A DNA stretch of 64,000 nt, taken from NCBI RefSeq assembly GCF_032193805.1, contig NZ_JAVBIK010000001.1, positions 744,001 through 808,000 on the forward strand, written 5' to 3'. Of this stretch, positions 46,160-54,080 are shown one piece after another. A program made the position numbers and the translations under genes. Source of the DNA: Rhodoferax potami (GTDB lineage Bacteria; Pseudomonadota; Gammaproteobacteria; Burkholderiales; Burkholderiaceae_C). Under the pieces are notes generated by a model. It had not been told where the DNA came from and searched no databases. It saw only the letters and a program-made list of their open reading frames with translations. Position 1 is the stretch's first letter. Every line of letters starts with the position of its first letter.

Positions 46160-46720
46160 ATGCAGTTGATGGAGCGGCTCATGCCGCACTACCAGTTCAG
46201 CGAGAAACACCGCTTGCTCACCCAGGCCAGCCCGGCCGCCCTGATGGACGCGGTGCTGCAGCCCGGCGTGAGTGAAGACCCGTGGGCGCGCCGATTCATC
46301 CAGCTGCGCGAGCTGCCCGACCGGCTGCGGGGCGCCTTGGGTGGCAGTAGTCGCCTGCAAAACCAGCCCCCTTTCGGGATCGACAACTTCACGCTGCTCG
46401 GGCGTGATGGCGATACTGAGGTGGCCCTGGGCCTGACAGGCCGGTTTTGGCAGGCAGACTACGGCCAGTTGCCAGTGGCGGGGGCCGACGGGTTTGCGGC
46501 ATTTGCCAAGCCCGGCTGCGCCAAGCTGCTGCTGAACTTCAGCACCCAAGCCGAGGCCGGCGGCGGCACCTGGCTGCTGACCGAGACGCGGGTGTGGTGC
46601 ACCGACCGAGCAGCCCTGCTGCGGTTCACCCCCTATTGGTACCTGATACGGCCAGTGAGCGGCTTGATCCGGCACCGCCTGCTCGCCCGCGTGCGCGATG
46701 CGGCTCTGGCCCAGCATTAA
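46160..46720 (+). CDS. SRPBCC/START-like protein
   Basis: A 186-residue protein with the layout of SRPBCC-fold proteins: HYQFSEKHRLLTQASPAALMDAV start, DNFTLLGRDGDTEVALGLTGRFW in the middle, and GGTWLLTETRVWCTDRAALLRFTPYWYLIRPVSGLIRHRLL at the end (the long last helix). Ligand unknown. Start ATG 46160 (46169 and 46181 are alternatives); it is 7 bp after the GST stop, so probably co-translated. Confidence 0.72.
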   Translation: MQLMERLMPHYQFSEKHRLLTQASPAALMDAVLQPGVSEDPWARRFIQLRELPDRLRGALGGSSRLQNQPPFGIDNFTLLGRDGDTEVALGLTGRFWQADYGQLPVAGADGFAAFAKPGCAKLLLNFSTQAEAGGGTWLLTETRVWCTDRAALLRFTPYWYLIRPVSGLIRHRLLARVRDAALAQH

Positions 46721-46820
46721 ACCTACCGCTACCCCGAAACCGAGTAACCCCACCGCATCGGGCTTATTGCCCCGGTGCCACACTCGCGCCCCTCGTTGTT
46801 ACGTTTACAGGTTTTTGAAC

Positions 46821-47876
46821 ATGCTTTTCTCTCCCCTCCAAGTCGGCGCGCTGACACTGCCCAACCGTTTCGTCCTCGCGCCACTGACCCGCACCCGCGC
46901 GGGCATGGAGCACCTGCCCAATGATTTGATGGCTGAGTATTACGCCCAGCGCGCCAGCGGCGGCCTGCTGATCACCGAGTGCACCATGGTGACTGAAGGC
47001 ACCTCTGCCTTTGTGGCCGAACCCGGTGTGTACTCCGCAGAACAAATCGCCGGCTGGAAGAAAACCACCGACGCAGTCCACGCCAAGGGCGGCCGCATCT
47101 TCATGCAAATCTGGCACGCAGGTCGCGCTGCCCACCCCAGCATCAATGGCGGTGCTCGCACCGTCTCCAGCAGCGCGCTGGCCATTGAAGGTGAGATCCA
47201 CACCCCTGAAGGCAAAGTGCCCCACGTAGCGCCCCACGCGCTGACTGTGGAAGAAATCAAAGAGATCGTGGCCGCTTTTGCCCAAGGCGCCAAAAACGCA
47301 ATGGCCGCCGGTTTTGACGGTGTGGAAGTGCACGGCGCCAACGGCTACCTGATAGACCAGTTCTTGCGCGACGGCTGCAACCAGCGCACCGACGCGTATG
47401 GCGGCTCGGTAGAAAACCGTGCGCGTTTCTTGTTTGAAGTGCTGACTGCGGTGAGCGATGCCATCGGCTCCGACCGCGTGGGCGTGCGCCTGTCGCCCCT
47501 GAACAGCTTCAACAGCATGATCGACAGCGACCCTGTGGGCCTGACTACCTTCTTGGCGGACAAGCTCAACAGCTTCAAGCTGGCTTACCTGCACATGATG
47601 CGTGCGGATTTCTTCGGCGTGCAAAAGGCCGACGTCATGTCGGTGGCGCGCGCGAACTACAAGGGCGTGCTGATCGGCAATATGGGCTACAGCGCGGAAG
47701 AGGCTGAGCAAGCGATCAAAGACGGGAAGCTGGATGCGGTGGCTTTCGGCAATGCCTACATTGCCAACCCGGACCTGCCGGAACGCGTGAAAGCGGGTGC
47801 GGCGTTGAACACGCCTGACAGCAGCACCTATTACACGCCCGGTGCCAAGGGCTACACCGATTACCCCACGATGTAA
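46821..47876 (+). CDS. Old Yellow Enzyme-family flavin oxidoreductase
   Basis: A 351-residue FMN oxidoreductase of the NemA/OYE family: NRFVLAPLTRTRAG, WHAGRAAHPSI, GVEVHGANGYLIDQFLRDGCNQRTD (in two parts) and YGGSVENRARF, with the barrel complete and the final strand IGNMGYSAEEAEQAIKDG. Reduces activated alkenes or nitro compounds with NADPH. ATG 46821 is the start; the in-frame stretch to 46698 overlaps the upstream gene and is unlikely to be coding. Confidence 0.94.
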   Translation: MLFSPLQVGALTLPNRFVLAPLTRTRAGMEHLPNDLMAEYYAQRASGGLLITECTMVTEGTSAFVAEPGVYSAEQIAGWKKTTDAVHAKGGRIFMQIWHAGRAAHPSINGGARTVSSSALAIEGEIHTPEGKVPHVAPHALTVEEIKEIVAAFAQGAKNAMAAGFDGVEVHGANGYLIDQFLRDGCNQRTDAYGGSVENRARFLFEVLTAVSDAIGSDRVGVRLSPLNSFNSMIDSDPVGLTTFLADKLNSFKLAYLHMMRADFFGVQKADVMSVARANYKGVLIGNMGYSAEEAEQAIKDGKLDAVAFGNAYIANPDLPERVKAGAALNTPDSSTYYTPGAKGYTDYPTM

Positions 47877-47886
47877 GGGGAACCCT

Positions 47887-47921
47887 GCGCTCCACCCGGC
47901 CAGCACAGCCGGGGTGGGCGC
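47887..47921. other. long GC-rich hairpin between convergent genes
   Basis: GCGC-CCACCC pairs with GGGTGG-GCGC, with GGC/GCC continuing inside, in the 60-bp gap between the OYE stop and the stop of the small leftward gene. There is no T-tract, so it is at most a weak or rho-assisted terminator. Confidence 0.4.
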
Positions 47922-47936
47922 TTGGGCCGCGAAGGC

Positions 47937-48200
47937 TTACAGGCCTTCGTGGCGGTCTGCAGCGGCAAACAGGTCCAGGGCAAAGTCGGGGTCCGACTTC
48001 TGGATACTGGCCGCAAAAGTGCGCAACTCTTCCGCCTGCTCCAGGCGGGTCTGGCCGGCACCGGATGCGCGGCCGAAAGCGGCTTGGCTCAAAGCCACCA
48101 CCAGGTTTTTACCGGCTACCCACAGCGCCTGCAAGGAAGCGCCCACAGTGGGTTGTGCGTCGCGGGGCAGAGAAATGCTGTGAAGAGTCGTGCTGGCCAT
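47937..48200 (-). CDS. small protein controlled by a palindromic operator
   Basis: An 87-residue protein, helical, without membrane segments: a short disordered start, then ALWVAGKNLVVALSQAAFG and a Glu/Lys-rich second half. No family recognised. ATG 48200 is preceded by AAAGGAGC. Upstream lie clear -35 TTGCAT and -10 TATACT boxes with an 18-bp spacer, and a pair of AGGGTTAACCCT palindromes, so it is very probably repressed by a dedicated regulator. The function is unknown. Confidence 0.75.
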   Translation of the reverse strand: MASTTLHSISLPRDAQPTVGASLQALWVAGKNLVVALSQAAFGRASGAGQTRLEQAEELRTFAASIQKSDPDFALDLFAAADRHEGL

Positions 48201-48240
48201 GGTGGGCTCCTTTAAGTAAAAACAAGTGATGTTGCACTGC

Positions 48241-48281
48241 AGTATAGGGTTAACCCTAGACATAATGCAAGGGTTAACCCT
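48241..48281 (-). promoter_or_regulatory. promoter with paired AGGGTTAACCCT palindromes
   Basis: Minus strand: -35 TTGCAT (48265-48270), 18-bp spacer, -10 TATACT (48241-48246). The 14-bp perfect palindrome TAGGGTTAACCCTA (48245-48258) covers the spacer and touches -10. A second copy, AGGGTTAACCCT (48270-48281), abuts -35, with centres 24 bp apart, just over two helix turns. A dimeric repressor binding both would block the promoter. The cognate regulator is not in the window and its family is unknown. Confidence 0.82.
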
Positions 48282-48366
48282 AATGGTCGTTGTTTCTTAG
48301 GGTGAAACGCCTAAGCCCTGCACCTCGGGCGCTTGAGTTTTGGCCCCGCGCCGCCAGCTAACCTGC

Positions 48367-48810
48367 ATGACCGAAGCACTCCATATCGTTTGCCCCCACT
48401 GCCACACCACCAACCGGGTGAAGGCAGACCACATGTCCAGTGCGCCCGACTGCGGCAGCTGCAAGGCCCCGCTGTTTACCGGCAAGCCGGTCGACTTGAC
48501 CACAGCCTCTTTTGACAAGCATTTGCACCGCAGCCATATCCCACTGTTGGTGGACTTTTGGGCGCCGTGGTGCGGGCCTTGCCGGCAGATGGCGCCCGCC
48601 TATGCCGCTGCTACCCGCCAGCTGGAGCCGCACATCCGGGTGGCCAAAGTGGATACCGAGGCCGAGCAGGCGCTGGGCGCCCGATTCCAGATCCGCAGCA
48701 TTCCCACCCTTGCGCTGTTTGTGAACGGCCGCGAAGTCGCCCGCCAACCCGGAGCCATGGGGCAGGCCGATATCCTGCGTTGGGTGCAAATGCACTTGCC
48801 GGTGAAATAG
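48367..48810 (+). CDS. trxC: thioredoxin 2
   Basis: A 147-residue thioredoxin with the N-terminal zinc domain of TrxC: CxxC pairs at Cys9/Cys12 and Cys29/Cys32. The active site is WCGPC (68-72). Reduces disulfides in oxidative stress. ATG 48367 gives the standard length. The palindrome-controlled gene is divergent from it, and a shared regulatory zone between 48201 and 48366 is possible. Confidence 0.95.
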   Translation: MTEALHIVCPHCHTTNRVKADHMSSAPDCGSCKAPLFTGKPVDLTTASFDKHLHRSHIPLLVDFWAPWCGPCRQMAPAYAAATRQLEPHIRVAKVDTEAEQALGARFQIRSIPTLALFVNGREVARQPGAMGQADILRWVQMHLPVK

Positions 48811-48846
48811 CCCGCCACGCCGGCAAGGCTGTGTATAGTGGCCGTT

Positions 48847-49683
48847 ATGGGCTCTACACTTTTTCCCGGCGGAAGAACTTGTTGGCTGCGCATTGCAGTG
48901 AGCGCGGCTTTGACCTTGGGTACAAGCCTGAGCCACGCGATGTGCTCGCGGACCATCGTGGTGCCGGCGGCACCGACGGGCTTCAATGTCAAGGTGACTG
49001 ATGAGGGAGTCTCCGGCGTCTACCCGGACTGGCTGCGCGAGGTCAGTCGCAAAGCGGGTTGCCAGCTCCAGTTTCCGGTGGTGCCGCGCGCCCGGGCGGA
49101 TTCGATGACCTTTGTCTCCCACCAGGCCGACATTTTGATTCCGGCCTCCCAGAACCAAGATCGCGACCAAAAGGCGCAATTTGTACACCTCGTCAACCTC
49201 ACGCCCAACCTGATCACGCTCAGCACTGCGCCCTTGCCGCCCAAAGACCTCCGCTCGCTGGTAGAGCGGTCCAAACTGCGCGGCGCCTTGGTGCGCAGCT
49301 ACAGCTGGGGCGATGAATACGATGCGCTGGTACAAAAGCTGACCGACGACAACCGGGTGGACTTTGTCAATGATTTAGGCACCGTGGGCCGCATGCTGCG
49401 TGCAGGGCGGGTGGACTTCACGATATTGCCACCCACGCTGCTGCACTCGGCACTGCAAACTACAGCCGACGTGGCGCAGAGTGGCGAATTTCGTTTCAGC
49501 GCGGTCATCGGACTGCCCAAATCCCGCGTGGGGGCCTACCTTTCGCGCCAGACGCTGAGCCAGACCGATATGGATCTGTTGAGCAACGCGATGGTGAAAA
49601 GCGCGCGCGAGGGCAACTTACGCGCTGTTTTTGAAAAGTACTACCCGATAGAAGTGGTCGCCGCGGACATTGTGAACAATTAA
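48847..49683 (+). CDS. periplasmic solute-binding-like protein (SBP_bac_3-like)
   Basis: A 278-residue secreted protein: signal peptide (about residues 1-31, ending near SHAM) and a two-lobed binding fold like the polar amino-acid binding proteins (GVYPDWLREVSRKAGCQLQFP, ADILIPASQNQDRD, LVRSYSWGDEYDALVQKL). Ligand unknown; may be a stand-alone sensor or lack transport partners here. Start ATG 48847; a GTG lies three codons upstream. A TATAGT -10-like box at 48834-48839 would make the transcript nearly leaderless. Confidence 0.8.
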   Translation: MGSTLFPGGRTCWLRIAVSAALTLGTSLSHAMCSRTIVVPAAPTGFNVKVTDEGVSGVYPDWLREVSRKAGCQLQFPVVPRARADSMTFVSHQADILIPASQNQDRDQKAQFVHLVNLTPNLITLSTAPLPPKDLRSLVERSKLRGALVRSYSWGDEYDALVQKLTDDNRVDFVNDLGTVGRMLRAGRVDFTILPPTLLHSALQTTADVAQSGEFRFSAVIGLPKSRVGAYLSRQTLSQTDMDLLSNAMVKSAREGNLRAVFEKYYPIEVVAADIVNN

Positions 49684-49688
49684 TTAAT

Positions 49689-49799
49689 AAAAAAACTTAC
49701 CCCAAGCGCCTGTGGGCTGTTGTGTGGATAAGCGTGTTCACAAGCCGCGAAATCCGCGCCAGCATTGGGTTTGACAAGCCTGCCCAAAAATAAGGCAGC
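49689..49799 (+). repeat. DnaA-box module, copy 1
   Basis: A-run, CTTACCCC, CTGTGGG, then TGTGGATAA (49723-49731), then GTGTTCACAAGCCGCGAAATC, CGCGCCAGCATTG and a GCC/GGC hairpin around AAAAATAA. Exactly 19 nt separate TTACCCC from the DnaA-box word. Immediately follows the binding-protein stop. The rest of the gap to 49929 shows nothing. Confidence 0.85.
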
Positions 49800-49929
49800 G
49801 CGTAGAGCATTGTTTTTAAAGGCAAAAAGCTGTGGTATGGGGGAACCGGCTGTCCGGTCCCCACGGCGCCAGAACCCCCGATGAGGTAACCTCGCCGCCT
49901 CACTGAACGACAAACACAAGGACTTTTCC

Positions 49930-50178
49930 ATGAAAAAACTCAACGTCACTATCAAGCTGGAAATGTCGGTACCCGATGACTGGGCACTGGTAGAAACCTC
50001 TGAAGGCACCCCGGTGCTGAGCCTGCCAAATGGCCAGTTCCTGGACATCGCCATCGAGCCTTTGTTCGCAGCAGACCCCGAAGACACCTGGAGCAGCACG
50101 GAGAGCGAAGACGAACTCAACGACATTCTCGACATGGTCGAGAGCGAAGAAGTCAGCTACGAGTTTGTGACCCACTAA
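49930..50178 (+). CDS. small acidic protein of unknown function
   Basis: An 82-residue protein: MKKLNVTIKLEMSVPDDWALVE start, then a strongly acidic C-terminal part (about 50-75 with many Glu and Asp). No membrane segment and no family recognised. AAGGA precedes ATG 49930, so translation is well supported. It begins 130 bp after the first DnaA-box module and 10 bp before a DUF938 methyltransferase gene. Confidence 0.75.
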   Translation: MKKLNVTIKLEMSVPDDWALVETSEGTPVLSLPNGQFLDIAIEPLFAADPEDTWSSTESEDELNDILDMVESEEVSYEFVTH

Positions 50179-50188
50179 GCCACGCTCC

Positions 50189-50821
50189 ATGGCGCAACCC
50201 GACCACAGCCCATCTGCCGAACGCAACAAGCACCCGATTCTGGAAGTGCTGCAAACCCTGCTGCCTGCCAGTGGCCGGGCGCTGGAGATTGCCTCGGGCA
50301 CCGGGCAGCATGTGGTGTGGTTTGCGCAGCACCTGCCGCAGTGGGCCTGGCAGCCCACCGAGGTGCACCGCGGCGCGCTCTACAACATCGAGGTGCGCGC
50401 CACCGAAGCGGATTTGACCAATATCGAAGTGGCCCAGCAGCTCGATGTCTGCCGTGAGCCGTGGTTTACCGAGGGCGCCACTTGGGCGGGACCGTATGAC
50501 CTGGTTTTGTGCATCAACATGCTGCACATTGCGCCGTGGGCCGCGTGCGCAGCCCTGATGCGGGGTGCCGCCGCCTGCCTGGCGCCCGGCGGGGTGCTGG
50601 TGACCTACGGGCCTTACTTTGAGGCCGGCGTGCCGCCTACCCAGAGCAACCTCGAATTCGATGCCAGCCTGCGAGCGCATGACCCGAGTTTTGGCATACG
50701 CCAATTGGCCGATGTGGCAGCCGTTGCGGCACAAGCCGGCCTGCAGCTACAAGCCCGCCACGCCCTGCCCGCCAACAACCTGTTGCTGGTGTGGGGCCGC
50801 CCCGCGAACCCTGCGGCCTAA
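50189..50821 (+). CDS. DUF938 family methyltransferase-like protein
   Basis: A 210-residue Rossmann-fold SAM methyltransferase of the DUF938 family: ALEIASGTGQHVVWFAQHLPQ (motif I), VLCINMLHIAPW (motif II) and GVLVTYGPYFEAG. Substrate unknown. ATG 50189 follows the small acidic gene by 10 bp. The stop overlaps by four bases that of the convergent exonuclease gene. Confidence 0.9.
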   Translation: MAQPDHSPSAERNKHPILEVLQTLLPASGRALEIASGTGQHVVWFAQHLPQWAWQPTEVHRGALYNIEVRATEADLTNIEVAQQLDVCREPWFTEGATWAGPYDLVLCINMLHIAPWAACAALMRGAAACLAPGGVLVTYGPYFEAGVPPTQSNLEFDASLRAHDPSFGIRQLADVAAVAAQAGLQLQARHALPANNLLLVWGRPANPAA

Positions 50822-51435
50822 AGCCCGAGCGCGTTAAACACCCGGATGGCGGCGTAAGCGTCGTTGGCTGCGTAGACCAGCTGGGACTCTGTGAGCCGGG
50901 GCGCCGCCCAATTGCTGGTGGCCGCCTTTTTGCTCTTGATGAAGCGCTGCCCAAACAACACTGCCACGGCACCTTTGACCCCCATGTCTTTGCGGTAGCC
51001 GCGTTCGCGGAACACCACATTGAGCTCCAACACGCCCACCGGCTCCACCCCCAGTTTGTGAAGAATGCGCTTGCGGTCATCCCCCAGGCCAAAACCGGCC
51101 TTGGCAATACCGGGCAGCGCCATGAGCTCGGCAGCCACCGCTCGGCACTCGGGGTCGTGCAGCTGAAACACCCAGGCCCGCTCAGGCGTGGAGAGTTGCA
51201 ACACATGGGGTCCGTCGGAGACTTCGCCCACTTTGAAGGTGGGTTTGGACTCGGTATCAAAGCCCCAGGCGCGGGCTTGGCGCAGATTGGCCAAGGCAGC
51301 ATGGGCTTGCGCGCCCTCGTTCACAAGAGTGATGCGGTCCAGGCCCAGCCGGGTAAATTCAGGCAGCAAGGCAATGGCATCTTTGTGGGGGGTGGAGTGC
51401 TGTTCGCGGGGGTTTTGTTGCATGGGGCGTATCAT
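50818..51435 (-). CDS. 3'-5' exonuclease domain protein (RNase D-like)
   Basis: A 205-residue DEDD-type exonuclease domain: GFDTESKPTF (first Asp and Glu), VLQLSTPERAWVFQL, FGLGDDRKRIL (Asp) and the C-terminal YAANDAYAAIRVF, typical of the DnaQ-like ribonuclease D domain alone. Acts probably on RNA or DNA 3' ends; no HRDC domain. Start ATG 51435 (51423 is an alternative); longer upstream readings run antisense through the neighbouring gene. Confidence 0.85.
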   Translation of the reverse strand: MIRPMQQNPREQHSTPHKDAIALLPEFTRLGLDRITLVNEGAQAHAALANLRQARAWGFDTESKPTFKVGEVSDGPHVLQLSTPERAWVFQLHDPECRAVAAELMALPGIAKAGFGLGDDRKRILHKLGVEPVGVLELNVVFRERGYRKDMGVKGAVAVLFGQRFIKSKKAATSNWAAPRLTESQLVYAANDAYAAIRVFNALGL

Positions 51436-51510
51436 CGCCCACCTGCCACTGGTTGGCCTCACAGTTTTGCCCGCAGCCCACAGAGCGGCGCGGCGCACAA
51501 GGATTTCCCC

Positions 51511-51837
51511 ATGAAAAAGACATTCCCCCTCCACGTTGAAGGCAAGCACCCCGATCGCCTGTTGGACGCCACCAAACACGAAATCCGCAAATACATGAAG
51601 CGCGAACGCAACCGCGCGCTGCCCGTGGGCGTGGATTTTTGGGACTTTGATTGCCGCTTCGGCGCTACCGAGCAAACCGCCGTAGTAGCACACCCGGCCG
51701 AGTTGATCGGCCTGATCGACGCCGCTGCCAAAGAGGGCGGCACCCAGTTCTATATTGAAATTCTGGCCAAGCACGGGGTGCGCAAGCCGCGCGACCCGTC
51801 GGCAGGCGCCACGATTGCCAACTTTTTGGAAGAGTAA
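51511..51837 (+). CDS. DUF6172-like small protein
   Basis: A 108-residue cytosolic protein: MKKTFPLHVEGKHPDRLLDA, HEIRKYMKRERNRALPVGVDFWDFDCRFG (in two parts) and the closing KPRDPSAGATIANFLEE. This pattern is characteristic of the DUF6172 family, of unknown function. ATG 51511 follows AAGGA. It diverges from the exonuclease gene by 75 bp. Confidence 0.85.
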   Translation: MKKTFPLHVEGKHPDRLLDATKHEIRKYMKRERNRALPVGVDFWDFDCRFGATEQTAVVAHPAELIGLIDAAAKEGGTQFYIEILAKHGVRKPRDPSAGATIANFLEE

Positions 51838-51894
51838 GGGCGGGGCTAGCACACTCAGCGAGCCCATTCACCGCGCGTGGGGCAAATAAAGTTG

Positions 51895-52004
51895 AAAAAA
51901 ACTTACCCCAGTCACCTGTGGGTTGCTGTGTGGATAAGCGTGTTCACAAGCCGCGAAATCCGCGCCAGGCTTAGCTTTCAACACGACGCCTAAAAAATAG
52001 GCAG
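51895..52004 (+). repeat. DnaA-box module, copy 2
   Basis: Same order as copy 1: A-run, CTTACCCC, CCTGTGGG, TGTGGATAA (51929-51937), then GTGTTCACAAGCCGCGAAATC and CGCGCCAG, and the hairpin GCCTAAAAAATAGGC at 51988-52002. The spacing from TTACCCC to the box is 19 nt. Nearly identical to copy 1 over about 75 bp. Confidence 0.88.
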
Positions 52005-52010
52005 CCTGAC

Positions 52011-52037
52011 AACCCCGTTTTTTACGGGGTTTTTTTA
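52011..52037 (+). terminator. rho-independent terminator
   Basis: AACCCCG pairs with CGGGGTT around TTTTTTA and is followed by a T-run. It follows directly after DnaA-box module 2 and so would end rightward transcription from the DUF6172 gene or from the module itself; the facing GGDEF gene ends at 52048. Confidence 0.85.
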
Positions 52038-52047
52038 TGCTAGAGCG

Positions 52048-53610
52048 TTACTGCGGCTTAGCGGTGTGGGTTTGCCCCTTGCCCGCAGACTTGGCGGCGT
52101 ACATGGCGCTGTCCGCCCCCAGCATGAGAGATTTCAAATCCGACCCGTGGTGGGGGTACATGGCAAGGCCAATGCTTACACCCAAGGGCACACTCACACC
52201 GTAATACGGCTGGCACAGGGCATGCACCAAGCGCTCGGCCGTTTGCAGGGCATCTGATTGGCTCACCCCGTCGAGCAACACAATGAACTCATCCCCACCG
52301 ATGCGGGCCGCGACATCGGACGCCCGGATGGTGTAGCCGATGCGCTGCGCCACGGTTTTGAGCACCTCGTCGCCAATCGAGTGACCCAGGGTGTCGTTGA
52401 CCTTTTTGAAACCATCGAGGTCCATGGCCAAAAGCGCCAACTCGCCGTGGTGCCGCATGGCGCTCAAAATGCTGCGCTGCGCCAACTCGTCAAACAGCAA
52501 GCGGTTGGGCAGCTCGGTCAGTGCATCGTGCTGGGCGAAAAACTTGACCTTGCGCATGGCATCTGCCGCCTGCAGCATGGCGGTGCCCACGGCTTGGGCC
52601 TCTTGCAACTCCAGGCTGGGCGGGCTCACATCCTCCCCTCGCCCGAGTGCGAGCGCCGTGTCATTGAGCTGCTGAACCGATGACATGACCTTGGCCCCTG
52701 CCCGCCGCGCCAGCCAAAACCCCAGCCCCAAGGCCAGCACCAAGCCAAGCAGCACCTGGGCGAGCTGGGCAAACAGGTGGTCATACAGGCTGCGCTGCGG
52801 TGCTGCAGCCACCACTGTCCAGCCCCAGCGGTCTGAGGTGCTGAACCCCGTGAATACCGGCACATTGTCTTTGGTCACCGACTCCAAAAAGCCGGATGAA
52901 TTGCCGTCCATAGCCTGCTGCACTCGGAGCCCGACCAGCTGGCCAATGAATTTCAAGGGGTCGCGCGAACGGCCCACGATCGTGCGGCTCCGGTCCAGCA
53001 CCGCGATGAGCCAGCCGTCTGGCAGCGGGCGCTGGGCAATAAGGCGGTTGATGTAATCGGGCGTCAGGCCCATGTTCAGGCTGTAAACGACCTTGTCATT
53101 GACCACGACCGGCACCCCGACCGCCATGATGTGCGCTTGGGTCGTTACGCCCTTGAAAAGATCGGTGAGCACCGTCTCGCGCTGGGCAAACACCTGCTGG
53201 AGCTGAGCGGGTGTGCCAGCTTTGGGCAAGGCTGCACCAAAGGGGAACAAGGTGTTGAGCACTTGCAGGCCTTTGGCGTCCGTCAACACATAGTTGAGCG
53301 CCATGTCAGGTGCCAAGACGTTGTTGGTAGCGTGCTGATGAAAGGCCTTGAGATCGCCACGCGCCAACTCAGGGGCTGTAGCCATGACCTTGAGGCCGGA
53401 CTCGATGGCAGCGAGCTCCCGCTCGATCTCTGCCTGAATCGCACGCGCTAAGAGCACAGTCTGTTGCTCAAAGCCCTCCCGTTGCAATCGGTAGTTGCTG
53501 TAAGCCAGCCAAGCGCAAATCAGCACCGTAGGCAGCACACTGAAGATGACCAGCATCCGCAGCGCGCGCCGCAATGACACACTGCGCCGCACACGTATCC
53601 GGTTTGGCAT
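52048..53610 (-). CDS. membrane diguanylate cyclase with periplasmic Cache-like sensor
   Basis: A 520-residue protein: membrane helix near residues 20-38, a periplasmic domain of about 270 residues with the Cache-type layout (ELAAIESGLKVMA, GVPVVVNDKVVYSLNMGL, GWLIAVLDRSRTIVGRSRD), a second membrane helix near 310-328, a HAMP-like linker and a GGDEF domain with RIGGDEF. An active cyclase controlled by an external ligand is expected. ATG 53610 is used; an upstream start at 53691 has no ribosome site. Confidence 0.88.
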   Translation of the reverse strand: MPNRIRVRRSVSLRRALRMLVIFSVLPTVLICAWLAYSNYRLQREGFEQQTVLLARAIQAEIERELAAIESGLKVMATAPELARGDLKAFHQHATNNVLAPDMALNYVLTDAKGLQVLNTLFPFGAALPKAGTPAQLQQVFAQRETVLTDLFKGVTTQAHIMAVGVPVVVNDKVVYSLNMGLTPDYINRLIAQRPLPDGWLIAVLDRSRTIVGRSRDPLKFIGQLVGLRVQQAMDGNSSGFLESVTKDNVPVFTGFSTSDRWGWTVVAAAPQRSLYDHLFAQLAQVLLGLVLALGLGFWLARRAGAKVMSSVQQLNDTALALGRGEDVSPPSLELQEAQAVGTAMLQAADAMRKVKFFAQHDALTELPNRLLFDELAQRSILSAMRHHGELALLAMDLDGFKKVNDTLGHSIGDEVLKTVAQRIGYTIRASDVAARIGGDEFIVLLDGVSQSDALQTAERLVHALCQPYYGVSVPLGVSIGLAMYPHHGSDLKSLMLGADSAMYAAKSAGKGQTHTAKPQ

Positions 53611-53692
53611 GTGATGGCCGTCCCGCGTTGTAGTTAATCGTTTTCCTCTGTCTGCACTATGGCAGAGGATGCTTATCGGAACAACTACCAAG

Positions 53693-53802
53693 AAAAAAAC
53701 TTACCCCATTCCCGTGTGGGCCACGCTGTGGATAACCCTAGGCACAAGCCGCCAAATCCGCGCCAGCATTGGGCTGCAACACGATGCCTATTTTTTAGGC
53801 AA
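53693..53802 (+). repeat. DnaA-box module, copy 3
   Basis: A-run, CTTACCCC, GTGTGGG, TGTGGATAA (53727-53735), then GCACAAGCCGCCAAATCCG, CGCCAGCATTGGG and the hairpin GCCTATTTTTTAGGC (53786-53800). The spacing between TTACCCC and the box is again 19 nt. Lies in the gap between the GGDEF start and a thiol-disulfide lipoprotein gene. Confidence 0.88.
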
Positions 53803-53913
53803 TTTCAAATTTCGCGAATAAGAAAAACGGCGTTTTGTCAATGAGGGAAAGTTTTGTGTTAGCACTTGCGGTGAATCGGTGTAGACGTGAAAAGCGACGC
53901 CCCGTAGGCCCGA

Positions 53914-54005
53914 ATTACCCCTCAAAACTGTGCGCCACTCTGTGGATAACTTTGTTTACAACCGACAAAACCCGCACAAACAGGGGCTTTGGCACCGTTG
54001 CCTGT
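53914..54005 (+). repeat. DnaA-box module, diverged copy 4
   Basis: AATTACCCC, 19 nt, TGTGGATAA (53941-53949), then GTTTACAACCG and AAACCCGCACAAAC. The order and the exact 19-nt spacing match the other copies although many bases differ and the terminal hairpin is not clear. The segment 53803-53913 between copies 3 and 4 shows nothing recognisable. Confidence 0.7.
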
Positions 54006-54080
54006 AAAGTAGTCACTGCGGGAACCAATGCCGCTTTTCACGACTCTACCCGCGCTAAAACTTTTACACGCTGCAACAAC

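Noticed and set aside
49689..54005. Chromosomal or plasmid replication origin
   Set aside because: Four DnaA boxes are present, but there is no dnaA, dnaN, parAB or rep gene and no AT-rich unwinding region beside them; the boxes are spread over 4.3 kb and separated by ordinary genes.
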